Shown: positions 8,676 through 17,668 of the stretch, in pieces
How the letters are laid out: the number at the start of each line of letters is the position of its first letter
Position numbering within the stretch: the first letter of the stretch is position 1
Source: CAYWBU01 sp942491525
GTDB lineage: Bacteria > Desulfobacterota > Desulfomonilia > UBA1062
DNA length: 64,000 nt
Assembly (NCBI GenBank): GCA_942491525.1
Contig: CALOBW010000016.1
Coordinates: 62,001 to 126,000 of the forward strand
Direction of reading: 5' to 3'
Notes under the pieces: model-generated
The model's input: only the letters and a program-made list of their open reading frames with translations
What the model was told of the DNA's origin: nothing
Database searches by the model: none
Position numbers and translations under genes: made by a program

Positions 8676-9311
8676 ATGTTTACAGGTATTATTGAGACAA
8701 TTGGAACCATAAAGGCAATCCGTCCCAAGGCTAAGGATGTTGAGCTTGATATTGATTCAGCCATGGATTTGAGCGCTGATCAGCTGGGGGACTCGGTGGC
8801 TATCAATGGTGTCTGCCTGACCATGACCGCCAAGCATGGCAGCGTCTTCACGGCCCTGGCATCCCAGGAGACTCTAAAGCGCTCAAATCTCGGAGAACTG
8901 CATCCCGGCTCCAAAGTTAATGTGGAGCGGGCCCTGACCCTCTCCAGTCGCCTGGGCGGCCATATTGTGTCCGGCCATGTGGATTGCATGGCGCCGATTC
9001 TCAGGGTCCAGAAGGTGGGAGAGTCGATTCGCATTACAGTTGCTCTTGATAGAGAATTTCAGCGCTATGTTATCGAAAAAGGATCGATCACTGTTGATGG
9101 AACATCATTAACTGTAAATGATGTAAAATCAGACAGTTTTGAGGTCAATATTATCCCTCACACGGCCCAAGGCACTTCCTTGACACTAAAAGGGCCCGGT
9201 GATAGGGTGAACCTCGAATTTGACATCATCGGCAAGTATGTGGAAAAACTGCTTGATAAAGGTGATGGCGGGGGTCTGAATGACCTCTTGAAAAAACAAG
9301 GTTTTATGTAA
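8676..9311 (+). CDS. ribE: Riboflavin synthase (alpha chain)
   Basis: 211 residues. Dismutates two 6,7-dimethyl-8-ribityllumazine molecules to riboflavin. The family's N-terminal MFTGIIE is present, and the protein is an internal duplication of two lumazine-binding barrels (~1-95 and ~96-200), with 'GDSVAINGVCLT' in the first and 'KGSITVDGTSLTV' in the second. 'GHIVSGHVD' marks the domain junction. Directly abuts ribD with no gap. Confidence 0.94.
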   Translation: MFTGIIETIGTIKAIRPKAKDVELDIDSAMDLSADQLGDSVAINGVCLTMTAKHGSVFTALASQETLKRSNLGELHPGSKVNVERALTLSSRLGGHIVSGHVDCMAPILRVQKVGESIRITVALDREFQRYVIEKGSITVDGTSLTVNDVKSDSFEVNIIPHTAQGTSLTLKGPGDRVNLEFDIIGKYVEKLLDKGDGGGLNDLLKKQGFM

Positions 9312-9322
9312 GGAGCAACAAC

Positions 9323-10525
9323 ATGCCTACCTGTTCGATCGAAGAGGCGCTGGAGGATCTGCGTAACGGTAAGATGATTATCCTGGTTGATGATGAGGAT
9401 CGGGAAAATGAAGGTGATCTTACCATGGCCGCAGAGTTCGTCACTCCGGACGCCATTAATTTTATGGCTAAATATGGGCGCGGGCTGATCTGCCTGACCC
9501 TTGATAATCAGACGGCTGATCGTCTTGATCTGCCGCCTATGGTTATGGACAACACCAGCCAGTACGGTACCGGCTTCACGGTCTCAATCGAGGCCAAGAA
9601 GGGCGTCACAACCGGTATTTCGGCTGCTGACCGGGCCCACACCATCCGCACCGCCATTGCTGACGGCTCCAGCTCTGATGATCTGGCCCGTCCGGGGCAC
9701 ATATTTCCGCTGCGCGCCCGTGACGGCGGCGTGCTGGTCAGAACCGGTCAGACCGAAGGTTCGGTCGACCTCTGTCAGATTGCCGGGCTTAAACCTGCCG
9801 GCGTTATCTGTGAAGTTATGAATGATGACGGTACCATGGCGCGCATGCCCGACCTTGAAGTCTTTGCCAGAGAGCATGATCTCAAGATCTGCACCATTGC
9901 CGACCTGGTGGCCTACCGGATCAAACATGAGATCCTGGTCAAGGAAGTTGTGCGCGCCAAGATGCCGACTGATTTCGGTCAGTTTGATTTGGTGGCCTTT
10001 GAGAACAACATTGACGGTAAGGAGCATGTGGCTCTGGTCAAGGGCGATATCCGCCCTGACGAGCCCGTGCTGGTGCGGGTGCACTCCGAGTGCCTGACCG
10101 GTGATCTGTTTCACAGCCGTCGCTGCGACTGTGGCGATCAGCTGCACGCTGCCATGGCCAAGATTGAGGCCGCCGGCAAGGGCGTGATCGTCTACATGCG
10201 TCAGGAGGGTCGCGGGATCGGCCTGGTCAACAAGCTTAAAGCCTACCATCTGCAGGAGAAGGGGATGGATACGGTCGAGGCCAATGTGGAGCTCGGCTTT
10301 GCCCCTGATCTGCGTGACTACGGCCTGGGCGCTCAGATCCTGGTTGCCCTCGGTGTGCGCAAGATGCGCCTGATGACTAATAACCCCAAAAAAATGATCG
10401 GCTTGGAAGGCTACGGCCTTGAAATTACCGAGCGTGTTCCGGTTGAGATTGCACCGACCGAATCCAATGAAAACTATTTGAAGACCAAGAAAGAGAAGAT
10501 GGGTCACATCCTGGAGGTTGTCTAA
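9323..10525 (+). CDS. ribBA: DHBP synthase / GTP cyclohydrolase II fusion RibBA
   Basis: 400 residues. The N-terminal ~200 residues are 3,4-dihydroxy-2-butanone-4-phosphate synthase ('VDDEDRENEGDL', 'RPGHIFPLRARDGGVLVR', 'CEVMNDDGTMAR'). The C-terminal half is GTP cyclohydrolase II, with the zinc ligands in 'HSECLTGDLFHSRRCDCG' and 'RQEGRGIGL'. Together the halves feed both branches of riboflavin synthesis. AAGGAGC precedes the ATG and the stop overlaps ribH by one base. Confidence 0.96.
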   Translation: MPTCSIEEALEDLRNGKMIILVDDEDRENEGDLTMAAEFVTPDAINFMAKYGRGLICLTLDNQTADRLDLPPMVMDNTSQYGTGFTVSIEAKKGVTTGISAADRAHTIRTAIADGSSSDDLARPGHIFPLRARDGGVLVRTGQTEGSVDLCQIAGLKPAGVICEVMNDDGTMARMPDLEVFAREHDLKICTIADLVAYRIKHEILVKEVVRAKMPTDFGQFDLVAFENNIDGKEHVALVKGDIRPDEPVLVRVHSECLTGDLFHSRRCDCGDQLHAAMAKIEAAGKGVIVYMRQEGRGIGLVNKLKAYHLQEKGMDTVEANVELGFAPDLRDYGLGAQILVALGVRKMRLMTNNPKKMIGLEGYGLEITERVPVEIAPTESNENYLKTKKEKMGHILEVV

Positions 10526-10989
10526 TGGCACATATTATTGAGGGTAACTTAACTGCGGAAGGCAAAAAGATTGCCATTGTTGCGAGCCGTTTCAATGAGT
10601 TCATCACTGCCCGTCTGGTTGAGGGCGCCATGGACGCCCTGGTCAGGCATGGCGTCAAGGATGATGATGTGACGCTTGTGCGCGTCCCCGGTGCATTTGA
10701 GATTCCGGCCGTTTCCCGCAAGCTGGCCCTGAGCGGCAAGTTTGACGGTGTGATCGCCCTGGGTGCCGTGATTCGCGGTGGAACCCCGCACTTTGACTAT
10801 GTATGTTCCGAGGCCGCCAAGGGCATCGGGCATCTCTCGATGGAGGCTGATATCCCGGTTATTTTCGGTATATTGACCACCGATACCATTGAGCAGGCCA
10901 TTGAACGTGCCGGCACCAAGGCCGGCAATAAGGGCTTCGAGACCTCCATGGCGCTGGTGGAGATGATGGATCTCTACACCAAGATCTGA
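10525..10989 (+). CDS. ribH: 6,7-dimethyl-8-ribityllumazine synthase
   Basis: 154 residues, normal length. Condenses the RibBA and RibD products to the lumazine used by RibE; usually a large icosahedral or pentameric assembly. Motifs 'IVASRFNEFITARL', 'VPGAFEIP', 'GVIALGAVIRGGTPHFDYV' and 'GTKAGNKGFE' are all present, with the catalytic His in 'TPHFDYV'. Completes the rib set in this operon. Confidence 0.96.
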   Translation: MAHIIEGNLTAEGKKIAIVASRFNEFITARLVEGAMDALVRHGVKDDDVTLVRVPGAFEIPAVSRKLALSGKFDGVIALGAVIRGGTPHFDYVCSEAAKGIGHLSMEADIPVIFGILTTDTIEQAIERAGTKAGNKGFETSMALVEMMDLYTKI

Positions 10990-10992
10990 TCT

Positions 10993-11397
10993 ATGAAGCC
11001 GAGAACCAAGGCCAGAGAGGTGGCTCTGCAATACCTCTATAAAGTTGATCAGACCTCTGACAATACGGGATCTGCGCTGGATGATTTCATGCGGCATTTT
11101 GTGGACGATGAGGAGCTGATTCCTTACGCCCGTGAGATTATTGCCGGAGTCTACGATAACATTAAGGAAATTGATGCCCTGATTGACGGTGCAGCCCAGA
11201 ACTGGACGGTTGAGCGCATGAGCAGCACCGATCGCAATATTTTGCGAATCGCCGTGCTTGAACTGAAATTTAAGGATGATATCCCATATCAGGTTGCCAT
11301 AAACGAGGCCGTGGAGATGGCCAAGCGTTTCGGCTCCCCGAAATTCCCGGCCTTTGCCAACGGAGTACTGGACAAGGTGCGAACTGAGGTTGTCTGA
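10993..11397 (+). CDS. nusB: Transcription antitermination factor NusB
   Basis: 134 residues. NusB binds boxA with S10 (NusE) to promote antitermination of rRNA operons. Recognised by the basic N-terminus 'KPRTKAREVALQYLYK', the 'DRNILRIAVLELKF' helix and 'NEAVEMAKRFG' with C-terminal 'FANGVLDKV'. ribH-nusB adjacency is common across bacteria. The stop overlaps the next start by one base. Confidence 0.95.
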   Translation: MKPRTKAREVALQYLYKVDQTSDNTGSALDDFMRHFVDDEELIPYAREIIAGVYDNIKEIDALIDGAAQNWTVERMSSTDRNILRIAVLELKFKDDIPYQVAINEAVEMAKRFGSPKFPAFANGVLDKVRTEVV

Positions 11398-11936
11398 TGC
11401 AGATTCTGGTTGATACCCGTGATGTAACTTCAATCCCCACAGAACTGATTGTTCTCTGGCATTTTAGTGATGAACGTCCCTTGCGAGGCACCAGCGGGTT
11501 GATCGACTGGAAACTGGACGGCCGCATATCCCGTCTGATCATGGACGGCCGCATTACCGGCGAGTGGCAGGAGAAGGTCATGCTGGGGTCATTCAACCCT
11601 CTGGCGGACAAGCGTCTGGTGTTGATCGGTCTAGGGCCTCAGGAAGATTTTAATCCCGGCCGCATCCGGGATGCCGGGCGGCTGGCCGTGCGCACCGCCG
11701 TCAAGTTAGGCGTTGACTCTGCCTCCATCACCCTGCCGGGCATTATTGACGGCGACATCGTGGCCGTGGCCGAGGAGTTTCTGGCCGGTCTGGTGGATGA
11801 GAGCGGCCAGTCCGCTTTCAAACCTTCCATCATGTGCGGTGAAGACAACATCGATGAGGTTCTGCTGGGTTTCCAGAAGACCAAGGTTAAACTTAAGGAC
11901 AAGAGTTCCATTGAGATAAGCCAGGTGAAGGCATGA
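11397..11936 (+). CDS. Stand-alone M17 leucyl-aminopeptidase N-domain protein
   Basis: 179 residues resembling only the N-terminal macro-like domain of M17 leucyl aminopeptidases: 'LGSFNPLADKRLVLIGLGPQEDFNPGRIRDAGR' is the typical 'rvllvGLG....d..lR.aag' strand-helix. No metal-binding catalytic domain follows; the frame ends in a short basic tail and trkA begins four bases inside it. In PepA the N-domain contributes to DNA binding and hexamer assembly, so a non-enzymatic regulatory or scaffolding role is possible but unproven. Tight coupling to nusB and trkA indicates it is a real gene. Confidence 0.75.
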   Translation: MQILVDTRDVTSIPTELIVLWHFSDERPLRGTSGLIDWKLDGRISRLIMDGRITGEWQEKVMLGSFNPLADKRLVLIGLGPQEDFNPGRIRDAGRLAVRTAVKLGVDSASITLPGIIDGDIVAVAEEFLAGLVDESGQSAFKPSIMCGEDNIDEVLLGFQKTKVKLKDKSSIEISQVKA

Positions 11937-13303
11937 GCGTTCTGATCATCGGCGCCGGAGATGTCGGCTATATGATAGCCAAGCGCCTCAGCGAGGAGGA
12001 TATCGACTGCTACGTGGTCGAGCGTGACGAGGCCAAGATCTCGAAACTGGCCTCCATGCTGGATGTTAAGATCATTGCCGGCAGCGGTTCCAACCTCAAG
12101 ACGCTTAAGAAGGCCAATCTTGATCATACCGAGATGTTGATCGCGGTCACCGATTCGGATGAGGTCAACCTGGTGGCCAGTTTCATTGCCGGAACTGCCG
12201 CTGACATTCCCACCAAGATTGCCCGTATCCGCGGCCGTGAGTACAACGAGGTTCAGGATATATTCGATAAGGAGCATCTTGATCTGGATCTGATCATCAA
12301 TCCGGAGCAGGAGGCGACCATCACCATTGAGAATCTGCTCGATATTCCGGGGTCTCAGGACGCCGTGCAGGTGGCGGAGGGCCGGGTGCGTCTGGCCGGT
12401 TTCAAGGTCATGCCGGGTTCGCCCCTGATTGATAAGGAGCTGATTGAGATCTCCGCCAACTCCAAGGGTGTGCACTTCCTGATTGCAGCTATTCTGCGCA
12501 ACGGCAAGTTGTTGATTCCCAAGGGGCGCGACAAGGTTCTCAGGGGTGATCGTATCTATATCGTGCTGGACCAGCAGGATAATCGCGAAGTGCTGGATTT
12601 TATGGGTCTCAACAATCGGGCTGCCCATAATGTTATGATCTATGGCGGCAGCATCACAGGTGAAATGCTGGCCCGTCGTCTGGAGCAGCGCGGTCTGAAT
12701 GTCAAGTTGATCGAGCATGATGAAGATCGTTGCGTTGAGCTTAGTGAAAAGCTCTCACGCACCACGGTGCTCAACTGCCCCAGCATGAACCGCGAGATGC
12801 TCGAGAATGAACGAGTCTCGGATATGGACGCCTTCATTGCCGTCAGTGCCGATGAGGAGGCCAATATTCTGAGTTCGCTGCTGGCCAAGCGCATGGGCAA
12901 TCCGCATGTCATGGCTCAGGTGAACAATATTGACTACATCTCGCTGGTGAGCGATATCGGCGTGGATGCCGTTATCAATCCGCGCATGGTTGCGGTGGCC
13001 AAGATTCTGCAGTTTATCCGCAAGGGCAAGATCTTTTCGGTCACTTCGCTGGCCGACATCGAGGCCGAGGTGATTGAGGTTGAAGCCATGGCCACCTCGG
13101 ACTTGGTCGAACGGCCGCTCAAGGATATCAGATGGCCGGCCGGGGCCATCATCGCCGGTGTGATCCGCAAGGGTCAGGGGCGTGTGATTGTTCCCAGCGG
13201 TGACACCATCATCGACCCCGGCGACCGCGTGATCATATTTGCCAAGCAGGGCGTTATGTCCAAAGTTGAGAAGCTGCTGAGCGTGAAGCTTAATTTCTTC
13301 TGA
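11933..13303 (+). CDS. trkA: Trk potassium uptake peripheral protein TrkA
   Basis: 456 residues. Cytoplasmic NAD(H)/nucleotide-binding gating ring of the Trk K+ channel. Two tandem RCK modules: the first starts 'VLIIGAGDVGYMIAKRL' (residues ~3-20) and has a conserved acidic residue in 'VVERDE'; the second starts near 234 with 'VMIYGGSITGEMLARRL'. Each is followed by a TrkA-C regulatory subdomain. Overlaps the upstream gene by four bases and lies four bases before trkH. Confidence 0.95.
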   Translation: MSVLIIGAGDVGYMIAKRLSEEDIDCYVVERDEAKISKLASMLDVKIIAGSGSNLKTLKKANLDHTEMLIAVTDSDEVNLVASFIAGTAADIPTKIARIRGREYNEVQDIFDKEHLDLDLIINPEQEATITIENLLDIPGSQDAVQVAEGRVRLAGFKVMPGSPLIDKELIEISANSKGVHFLIAAILRNGKLLIPKGRDKVLRGDRIYIVLDQQDNREVLDFMGLNNRAAHNVMIYGGSITGEMLARRLEQRGLNVKLIEHDEDRCVELSEKLSRTTVLNCPSMNREMLENERVSDMDAFIAVSADEEANILSSLLAKRMGNPHVMAQVNNIDYISLVSDIGVDAVINPRMVAVAKILQFIRKGKIFSVTSLADIEAEVIEVEAMATSDLVERPLKDIRWPAGAIIAGVIRKGQGRVIVPSGDTIIDPGDRVIIFAKQGVMSKVEKLLSVKLNFF

Positions 13304-13307
13304 TCTT

Positions 13308-14750
13308 ATGAAGCTGAGAATTGTAATAAATCTGTTGAGCCGGGGTCTGATCGCCCTGGGTCTGACCATGCTGCTGCCGCTGGCGGTGGCCGTCTTCTAC
13401 GGTGAATCGGATGTGGTGCCGTTTCTGGTCGCCATCGCCGCCTCGTTGCTCTGCGGCTCCGTGGCCCTCTTTTTCTCGCGCCATACAGAGGAGGAGCTCC
13501 GGCACCGTGAAGGTTTTCTCTTTGTAACCTTTGCCTGGCTGCTTTTCGGCGTTTTCGGCTCCATACCCTACCGTCTGAGCGGTTATTTCAGCACTTTCAT
13601 CGATGCGTTCTTTGAGACTATGTCCGGTTTCACCACCACCGGTGCTTCGGTTCTGACAAATATCGAGGCGCTGCCTCACGGATTGCTGCTCTGGCGTTCG
13701 CTGACCCAGTGGCTGGGCGGTATGGGTATCATCGTTCTGACCATCGCCATCCTGCCCTTCCTGGGGGTCGGCGGTATGCAGATCTTCAAGGCCGAGTCCC
13801 CGGGCCCCACCATGGATAAGTTGACGCCGCGTATCGCCGAAACCGCCAAGTTGCTTTGGGGCATCTATGTCGGGATCACCCTGTTGGAGGTGCTGCTGCT
13901 CAAGCTCTGCGGCATGGGCCTCTTTGATGCGGTCTGTCACTCGCTGGCCACCATGGCAACCGGCGGTTTTTCGCCCCGCAACGGCAGTGTGGCCGACTAT
14001 AACAGCCCCTATATCAATATGGTGATTACAGTCTTTATGCTGATTGCCGGCACCAACTTTGCCCTGCACCACGCCGTGCTGACCGGCAACATCAAGACCT
14101 ATTTCAGAAATCATGAGTTCCGCTGGTATATGGGAATCTTTGCCTTCTCCTGCCTGGCGCTGCTCTGGAACTCTTGGGGAGTCTTTGATTCCATCGGTCA
14201 GGCCCTGAACCATATCACCTTCATGGTGGCCTCAATTCTGACCACCACCGGTTTTGCAACGCATGACTACATGCTCTGGCCTGTGGCCTCGCAGTTGATA
14301 TTCTTGGGACTGATGCTGATTGGCGGCTGCGCCGGGTCAACGGGAGGCGGCATGAAGGTTATGCGGGTCGCAATCCTGATCAAATATGCCCACCGCGAGA
14401 TCCTCAAGCTGGTGCATCCCAATGCGGTCATCTCCATCAAGTGGCAGAAGAACGCGGTCAGTGCCGATGTTCTGAATGCTATCGTGGGCTTCTTTATTTT
14501 CTACATGATGATTCTGATCGGCGGCACCATCTACCTGAGCTTCCTTGATCTGGACCTGACAACTTCGCTTTCGGCCGTGATCGCCTGTATGTCCAATATC
14601 GGCCCCGGCCTGGCCAGCGTCGGTCCGACCGGCAACTTTGCTCATATCCCGGCCTCCGGCAAACTTGTTCTGTCGCTGTTGATGCTGGTGGGGCGTCTTG
14701 AGATCTACACCGTCATCATTGTTTTTGCCCCGGCCTTCTGGCGTCGCTAG
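13308..14750 (+). CDS. trkH: Trk potassium uptake membrane protein TrkH
   Basis: 480 residues, strongly hydrophobic, the K+-translocating subunit in the inner membrane, gated by TrkA. The four pore-loop motifs are visible: 'SGFTTTGASVL', 'MATGGFSPRNGSV', 'TTTGFATHDY' and 'IGPGLASVGPTGNF'. 'GGCAGSTGGGMKVMR' is a TrkH signature. Length and motifs are those of a complete protein. It closes the long housekeeping block. Confidence 0.95.
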   Translation: MKLRIVINLLSRGLIALGLTMLLPLAVAVFYGESDVVPFLVAIAASLLCGSVALFFSRHTEEELRHREGFLFVTFAWLLFGVFGSIPYRLSGYFSTFIDAFFETMSGFTTTGASVLTNIEALPHGLLLWRSLTQWLGGMGIIVLTIAILPFLGVGGMQIFKAESPGPTMDKLTPRIAETAKLLWGIYVGITLLEVLLLKLCGMGLFDAVCHSLATMATGGFSPRNGSVADYNSPYINMVITVFMLIAGTNFALHHAVLTGNIKTYFRNHEFRWYMGIFAFSCLALLWNSWGVFDSIGQALNHITFMVASILTTTGFATHDYMLWPVASQLIFLGLMLIGGCAGSTGGGMKVMRVAILIKYAHREILKLVHPNAVISIKWQKNAVSADVLNAIVGFFIFYMMILIGGTIYLSFLDLDLTTSLSAVIACMSNIGPGLASVGPTGNFAHIPASGKLVLSLLMLVGRLEIYTVIIVFAPAFWRR

Positions 14751-14794
14751 ACTTGTTTCGCCCTGCGGATTAATATCAGTCTCAGGAGGGTTCT

Positions 14795-15385
14795 ATGATC
14801 GGTATAATGGATGCACTCAAAGTTCCGCTGCAGGATGAGAATTGGGGCCGTAAGGTTGTGATCGGCTGCTTGATCAGCCTTGTTCCGATCGCCAATCTCT
14901 TGACCTTTGGCTACAGTCTGAAATACCTCAGGGCCCGCATGAATGATGATGCCGCGCTGCTGCCGGAATGGCGGGAGTGGGGGGATCTGTTCTTGCTGGG
15001 TCTCAAGGTGTTACTGGTCAGTCTGCTCTACTCTCTGCTGGCGCTAATTGTCGGCGGTGTCTCAGTGGCACTGCTGGGTATTGTCGGCGGTCTGATTGCC
15101 TTGCTGCTCTATATCGCCTCTTTCTTTCTGATGCTGATGGCATTGGTGCGTTTCACCGCCAGTGATTTTGTTTTTGGCGCGGCACTTGACTTCAAGGCGG
15201 CCTATGATGCGATCAGGAGCAACTGGGATGATTATCTGAGAATTTTCCTGATGCTGCTCGGCGTCAGTCTGATTGCGATGATGGTGGCGATGGTGCCTCT
15301 GATTGGCTGGATCTTTGGGATTTTTGCCTCGTTTTATATAATGCTGGTTTCGGCGGTGCTGCTGGCTGGACTCTCTATTTCTTGA
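14795..15385 (+). CDS. DUF4013 family membrane protein
   Basis: 196 residues. It starts with an amphipathic segment, then 'KVVIGCLISLVPIANLLTFGYSLKYLR', typical of DUF4013 proteins, and is followed by several hydrophobic stretches (~residues 70-120 and 150-196). Probably an inner-membrane protein of unknown function. CAGGAGGG precedes the ATG. The 3' end overlaps the convergent pentapeptide-repeat gene by 11 bases, so the two genes share no spacer terminator. Confidence 0.8.
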   Translation: MIGIMDALKVPLQDENWGRKVVIGCLISLVPIANLLTFGYSLKYLRARMNDDAALLPEWREWGDLFLLGLKVLLVSLLYSLLALIVGGVSVALLGIVGGLIALLLYIASFFLMLMALVRFTASDFVFGAALDFKAAYDAIRSNWDDYLRIFLMLLGVSLIAMMVAMVPLIGWIFGIFASFYIMLVSAVLLAGLSIS

Positions 15386-16079
15386 GCCCCTTGATCACGG
15401 CGCCTTCGGTTATCAGGCTGCGGTATTGGCTGCCGCTGAGATCCAGACCTTCAGCCCTGATCAGCGTCAGATCCGTACCGGTGAGATTCGTATTCTTGAA
15501 GTTGGCCGACTCCAGCCGTGCCGAGATCATGGATGTGTTGGTTAGATTGGCGCCTTCAAATGAGCAGCTTAGAAAACGAGAGAGGCCCAGATTGGCGCCC
15601 TCCAGGTTGCAGCCATCCATGATGCAGGATTCAAATTTGCAGAAGAGCATGCCGCTTTTCGAGAAATCGACATCAGAGAAATTAACCTCTTTGAATGTAC
15701 ATTGGATAAAGACCGCTCCGCTGAAGTTGGAGTTCTGAAGCTCCTGGGCACTGATGTTGACTCTCAGAAACTGCGCATTAATGGCCGTGATCCTCTCAAG
15801 TTTGCTGGAAGAGAAGTCCACATCCTTAAGCTTGACCTCAGAGAGGTTGGCGCCGCTCAGATCTGTTTCGCGGAAAACTGCGGTATCAAGAGTGACTCTC
15901 TCAAGGTGGGCCTCCTGGAGATTGGTTCCCTTGAGGACCGCACCCTGAAGGTCCGATCCGCGCAGGTTGGCTCCGCCCAGATCCAGACCGGTCAGGTCCA
16001 GGCCTGAAAGATCCTCACTCTCGACCGGTGTACCGTTCTGGACATATTCTTGCAGTTCTTTGACGCTCAGTTTACCCAT
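15375..16079 (-). CDS. Pentapeptide-repeat protein
   Basis: About 234 residues from the ATG at 16077-16079, chosen because GGAGG lies six bases upstream and 'MGKLSVKELQEYV' is a good N-terminus; a longer in-frame ATG at 16145 would intrude into fapA. Residues ~20-230 are A(D/N)LXX-type repeats ('SGLDLTGLDLGGANLRGSDLQG') that fold as a right-handed quadrilateral beta-helix. It is cytoplasmic, with no signal peptide. It overlaps the fapA stop by eight bases and is therefore co-translated with it. Function unknown; some relatives mimic DNA to protect gyrase, but nothing here points to that specifically. Confidence 0.85.
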   Translation of the reverse strand: MGKLSVKELQEYVQNGTPVESEDLSGLDLTGLDLGGANLRGSDLQGAVLKGTNLQEAHLERVTLDTAVFRETDLSGANLSEVKLKDVDFSSSKLERITAINAQFLRVNISAQELQNSNFSGAVFIQCTFKEVNFSDVDFSKSGMLFCKFESCIMDGCNLEGANLGLSRFLSCSFEGANLTNTSMISARLESANFKNTNLTGTDLTLIRAEGLDLSGSQYRSLITEGAVIKGLKK

Positions 16080-17496
16080 CTGAATCCTCCAGGTAGCTCT
16101 TGATCTCGGGTTTGAGCGAAAAAGTTTTTTCGATGATCTCCTCACCGTCCAGGCAGAACTGGGTAACGGCGCGCGACTTGTGGATCTCGCGTTTGCAGTT
16201 GCCGAACATCACTTTGGAACCTTCGAAAATGGTATCCTCGACATAGATGTTGCCGTTATAGGTCGTATCAAGTTTCTGAGAGATGGAACTGATCTCAAGT
16301 TCGTGCTGCTCAAGGTTGTAGCGCACAGTTTCGATGGCGCTCAGAATTTTGGAGTAGAGCTCCTTCTGGGCGTCACTTAGCTTGCCCTTCTTTTTGATCT
16401 CACGCAGTTTGTTGAGCGAGAGCTTGAGCTTAAGGAAGTCCTTGACCTTCTCGTAGATCGCATCGGCCAGTTCATATTTGCGCTGGATGATCTCCGGATC
16501 CTGCCCGATAATCAGGGTCGTGTCGGCTGATGATCCATCAATGCCGACGGTATGGCTGTAGATCCAGGTTTCAGAGGAAATCGTGCTGCCGGCGATGAAA
16601 CCGTTGCTGCCCTTGATCACAACGGGACCGTTGCATGAGACCCGGGAGTTGAGGATGTAGTCATCAATCACCACGCTGTCGATGGCTTCTACTGAGTCGA
16701 CATCCTGCATGAATTTGGCGTGGAGACTCTTACCGGCGCACAGGGTGGCCTTCTCCTGTCCCAAGATGCCGCCGCCGATGTGGATGTCCCCCCCCGCATT
16801 GATGACGACCCGGCCGACACTCATGGCAACCCGCACGTCGCCGCCGGCATGGATCTCGAAGCCGTCACCGACTTCGCCGTTGACGATCACGGTGCCGTTG
16901 AATCGGATGTTGCCGGTGTTGGCGTCGACCCGGTCAATGGTATATACATTTGAGACACTCACGCGGGTGCCGTCCCAGCTGACCATGCCGTCGATGGCTG
17001 CCAGCAGGCTCTGTCCGTCATCCGATACTTTTACATTTTCCCCGCCCGGCAGCAGGGCCGGAGCTCCCTGGGTGGCGGCAATGGTGTCACCTTTAACGCT
17101 GGTGCCGTCACGGCCCGGTTTTGGGGGGGCCAGAAAGCAGAGGACGTCTCCGGTTTTGACGTTCTGGATCAGGTTGAGGTCCTTGATGTTGACCCGGCCT
17201 GCGGCGTCCTCTTTGAGATGTACCGAGCTGCCCTCAGTGGAGAAGTCAAACATGATATCGCCATCTTCACCGTCAACTGGCTGCTGGCCATGGGCAAAGG
17301 CGATCCAATCATTGAATTTATGCTCGCTGCTGATGGATTGCAGAATGTCGGTGTCGATGCCGAATTTTACTCCGGCCGTATTGATGGCGGCCATCAGGTC
17401 GTCGACACTGACTTGGATGTCAGTCTCTTCATCCCCGGTGGATATTTTTAACTCCGCCAACATGGCGTCTGGTGATATATTTATGTTTATCTCCAC
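16072..17496 (-). CDS. FapA family protein (DUF342)
   Basis: 474 residues of the DUF342/FapA family. It has an N-terminal domain (~1-150), a central beta-helix-like region ('FNGTVIVNGEVGDGFEIHAGGDVRVA', 'INAGGDIHIGGGILGQ', 'IDDYILNSRVSCNGPVVIKGSNGFIAG') and a C-terminal coiled coil at ~350-410 followed by a beta tail. FapA proteins are implicated in polar localisation of flagellar or signalling components in Vibrio and are widespread in deltaproteobacteria. GTGGAG precedes the ATG. First gene of a two-gene operon with the pentapeptide-repeat protein, two beta-helical proteins side by side. Confidence 0.85.
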   Translation of the reverse strand: MEININISPDAMLAELKISTGDEETDIQVSVDDLMAAINTAGVKFGIDTDILQSISSEHKFNDWIAFAHGQQPVDGEDGDIMFDFSTEGSSVHLKEDAAGRVNIKDLNLIQNVKTGDVLCFLAPPKPGRDGTSVKGDTIAATQGAPALLPGGENVKVSDDGQSLLAAIDGMVSWDGTRVSVSNVYTIDRVDANTGNIRFNGTVIVNGEVGDGFEIHAGGDVRVAMSVGRVVINAGGDIHIGGGILGQEKATLCAGKSLHAKFMQDVDSVEAIDSVVIDDYILNSRVSCNGPVVIKGSNGFIAGSTISSETWIYSHTVGIDGSSADTTLIIGQDPEIIQRKYELADAIYEKVKDFLKLKLSLNKLREIKKKGKLSDAQKELYSKILSAIETVRYNLEQHELEISSISQKLDTTYNGNIYVEDTIFEGSKVMFGNCKREIHKSRAVTQFCLDGEEIIEKTFSLKPEIKSYLEDSDG

Positions 17497-17668
17497 AAGG
17501 CTTGGGTCGGTTTTAGTAAACCAAAACTTTAATTAATTTAATCGTTATATTAGCTAGTATAATTTGCTTAACGTGAATTGGAAGCGTGCTTGGCCAGTTA
17601 ATTCAGCATGGCGGAGTGCAGGATTTTGCACTTAGAGTGTAATTTGAACTATTTATCATGCTAACTGT

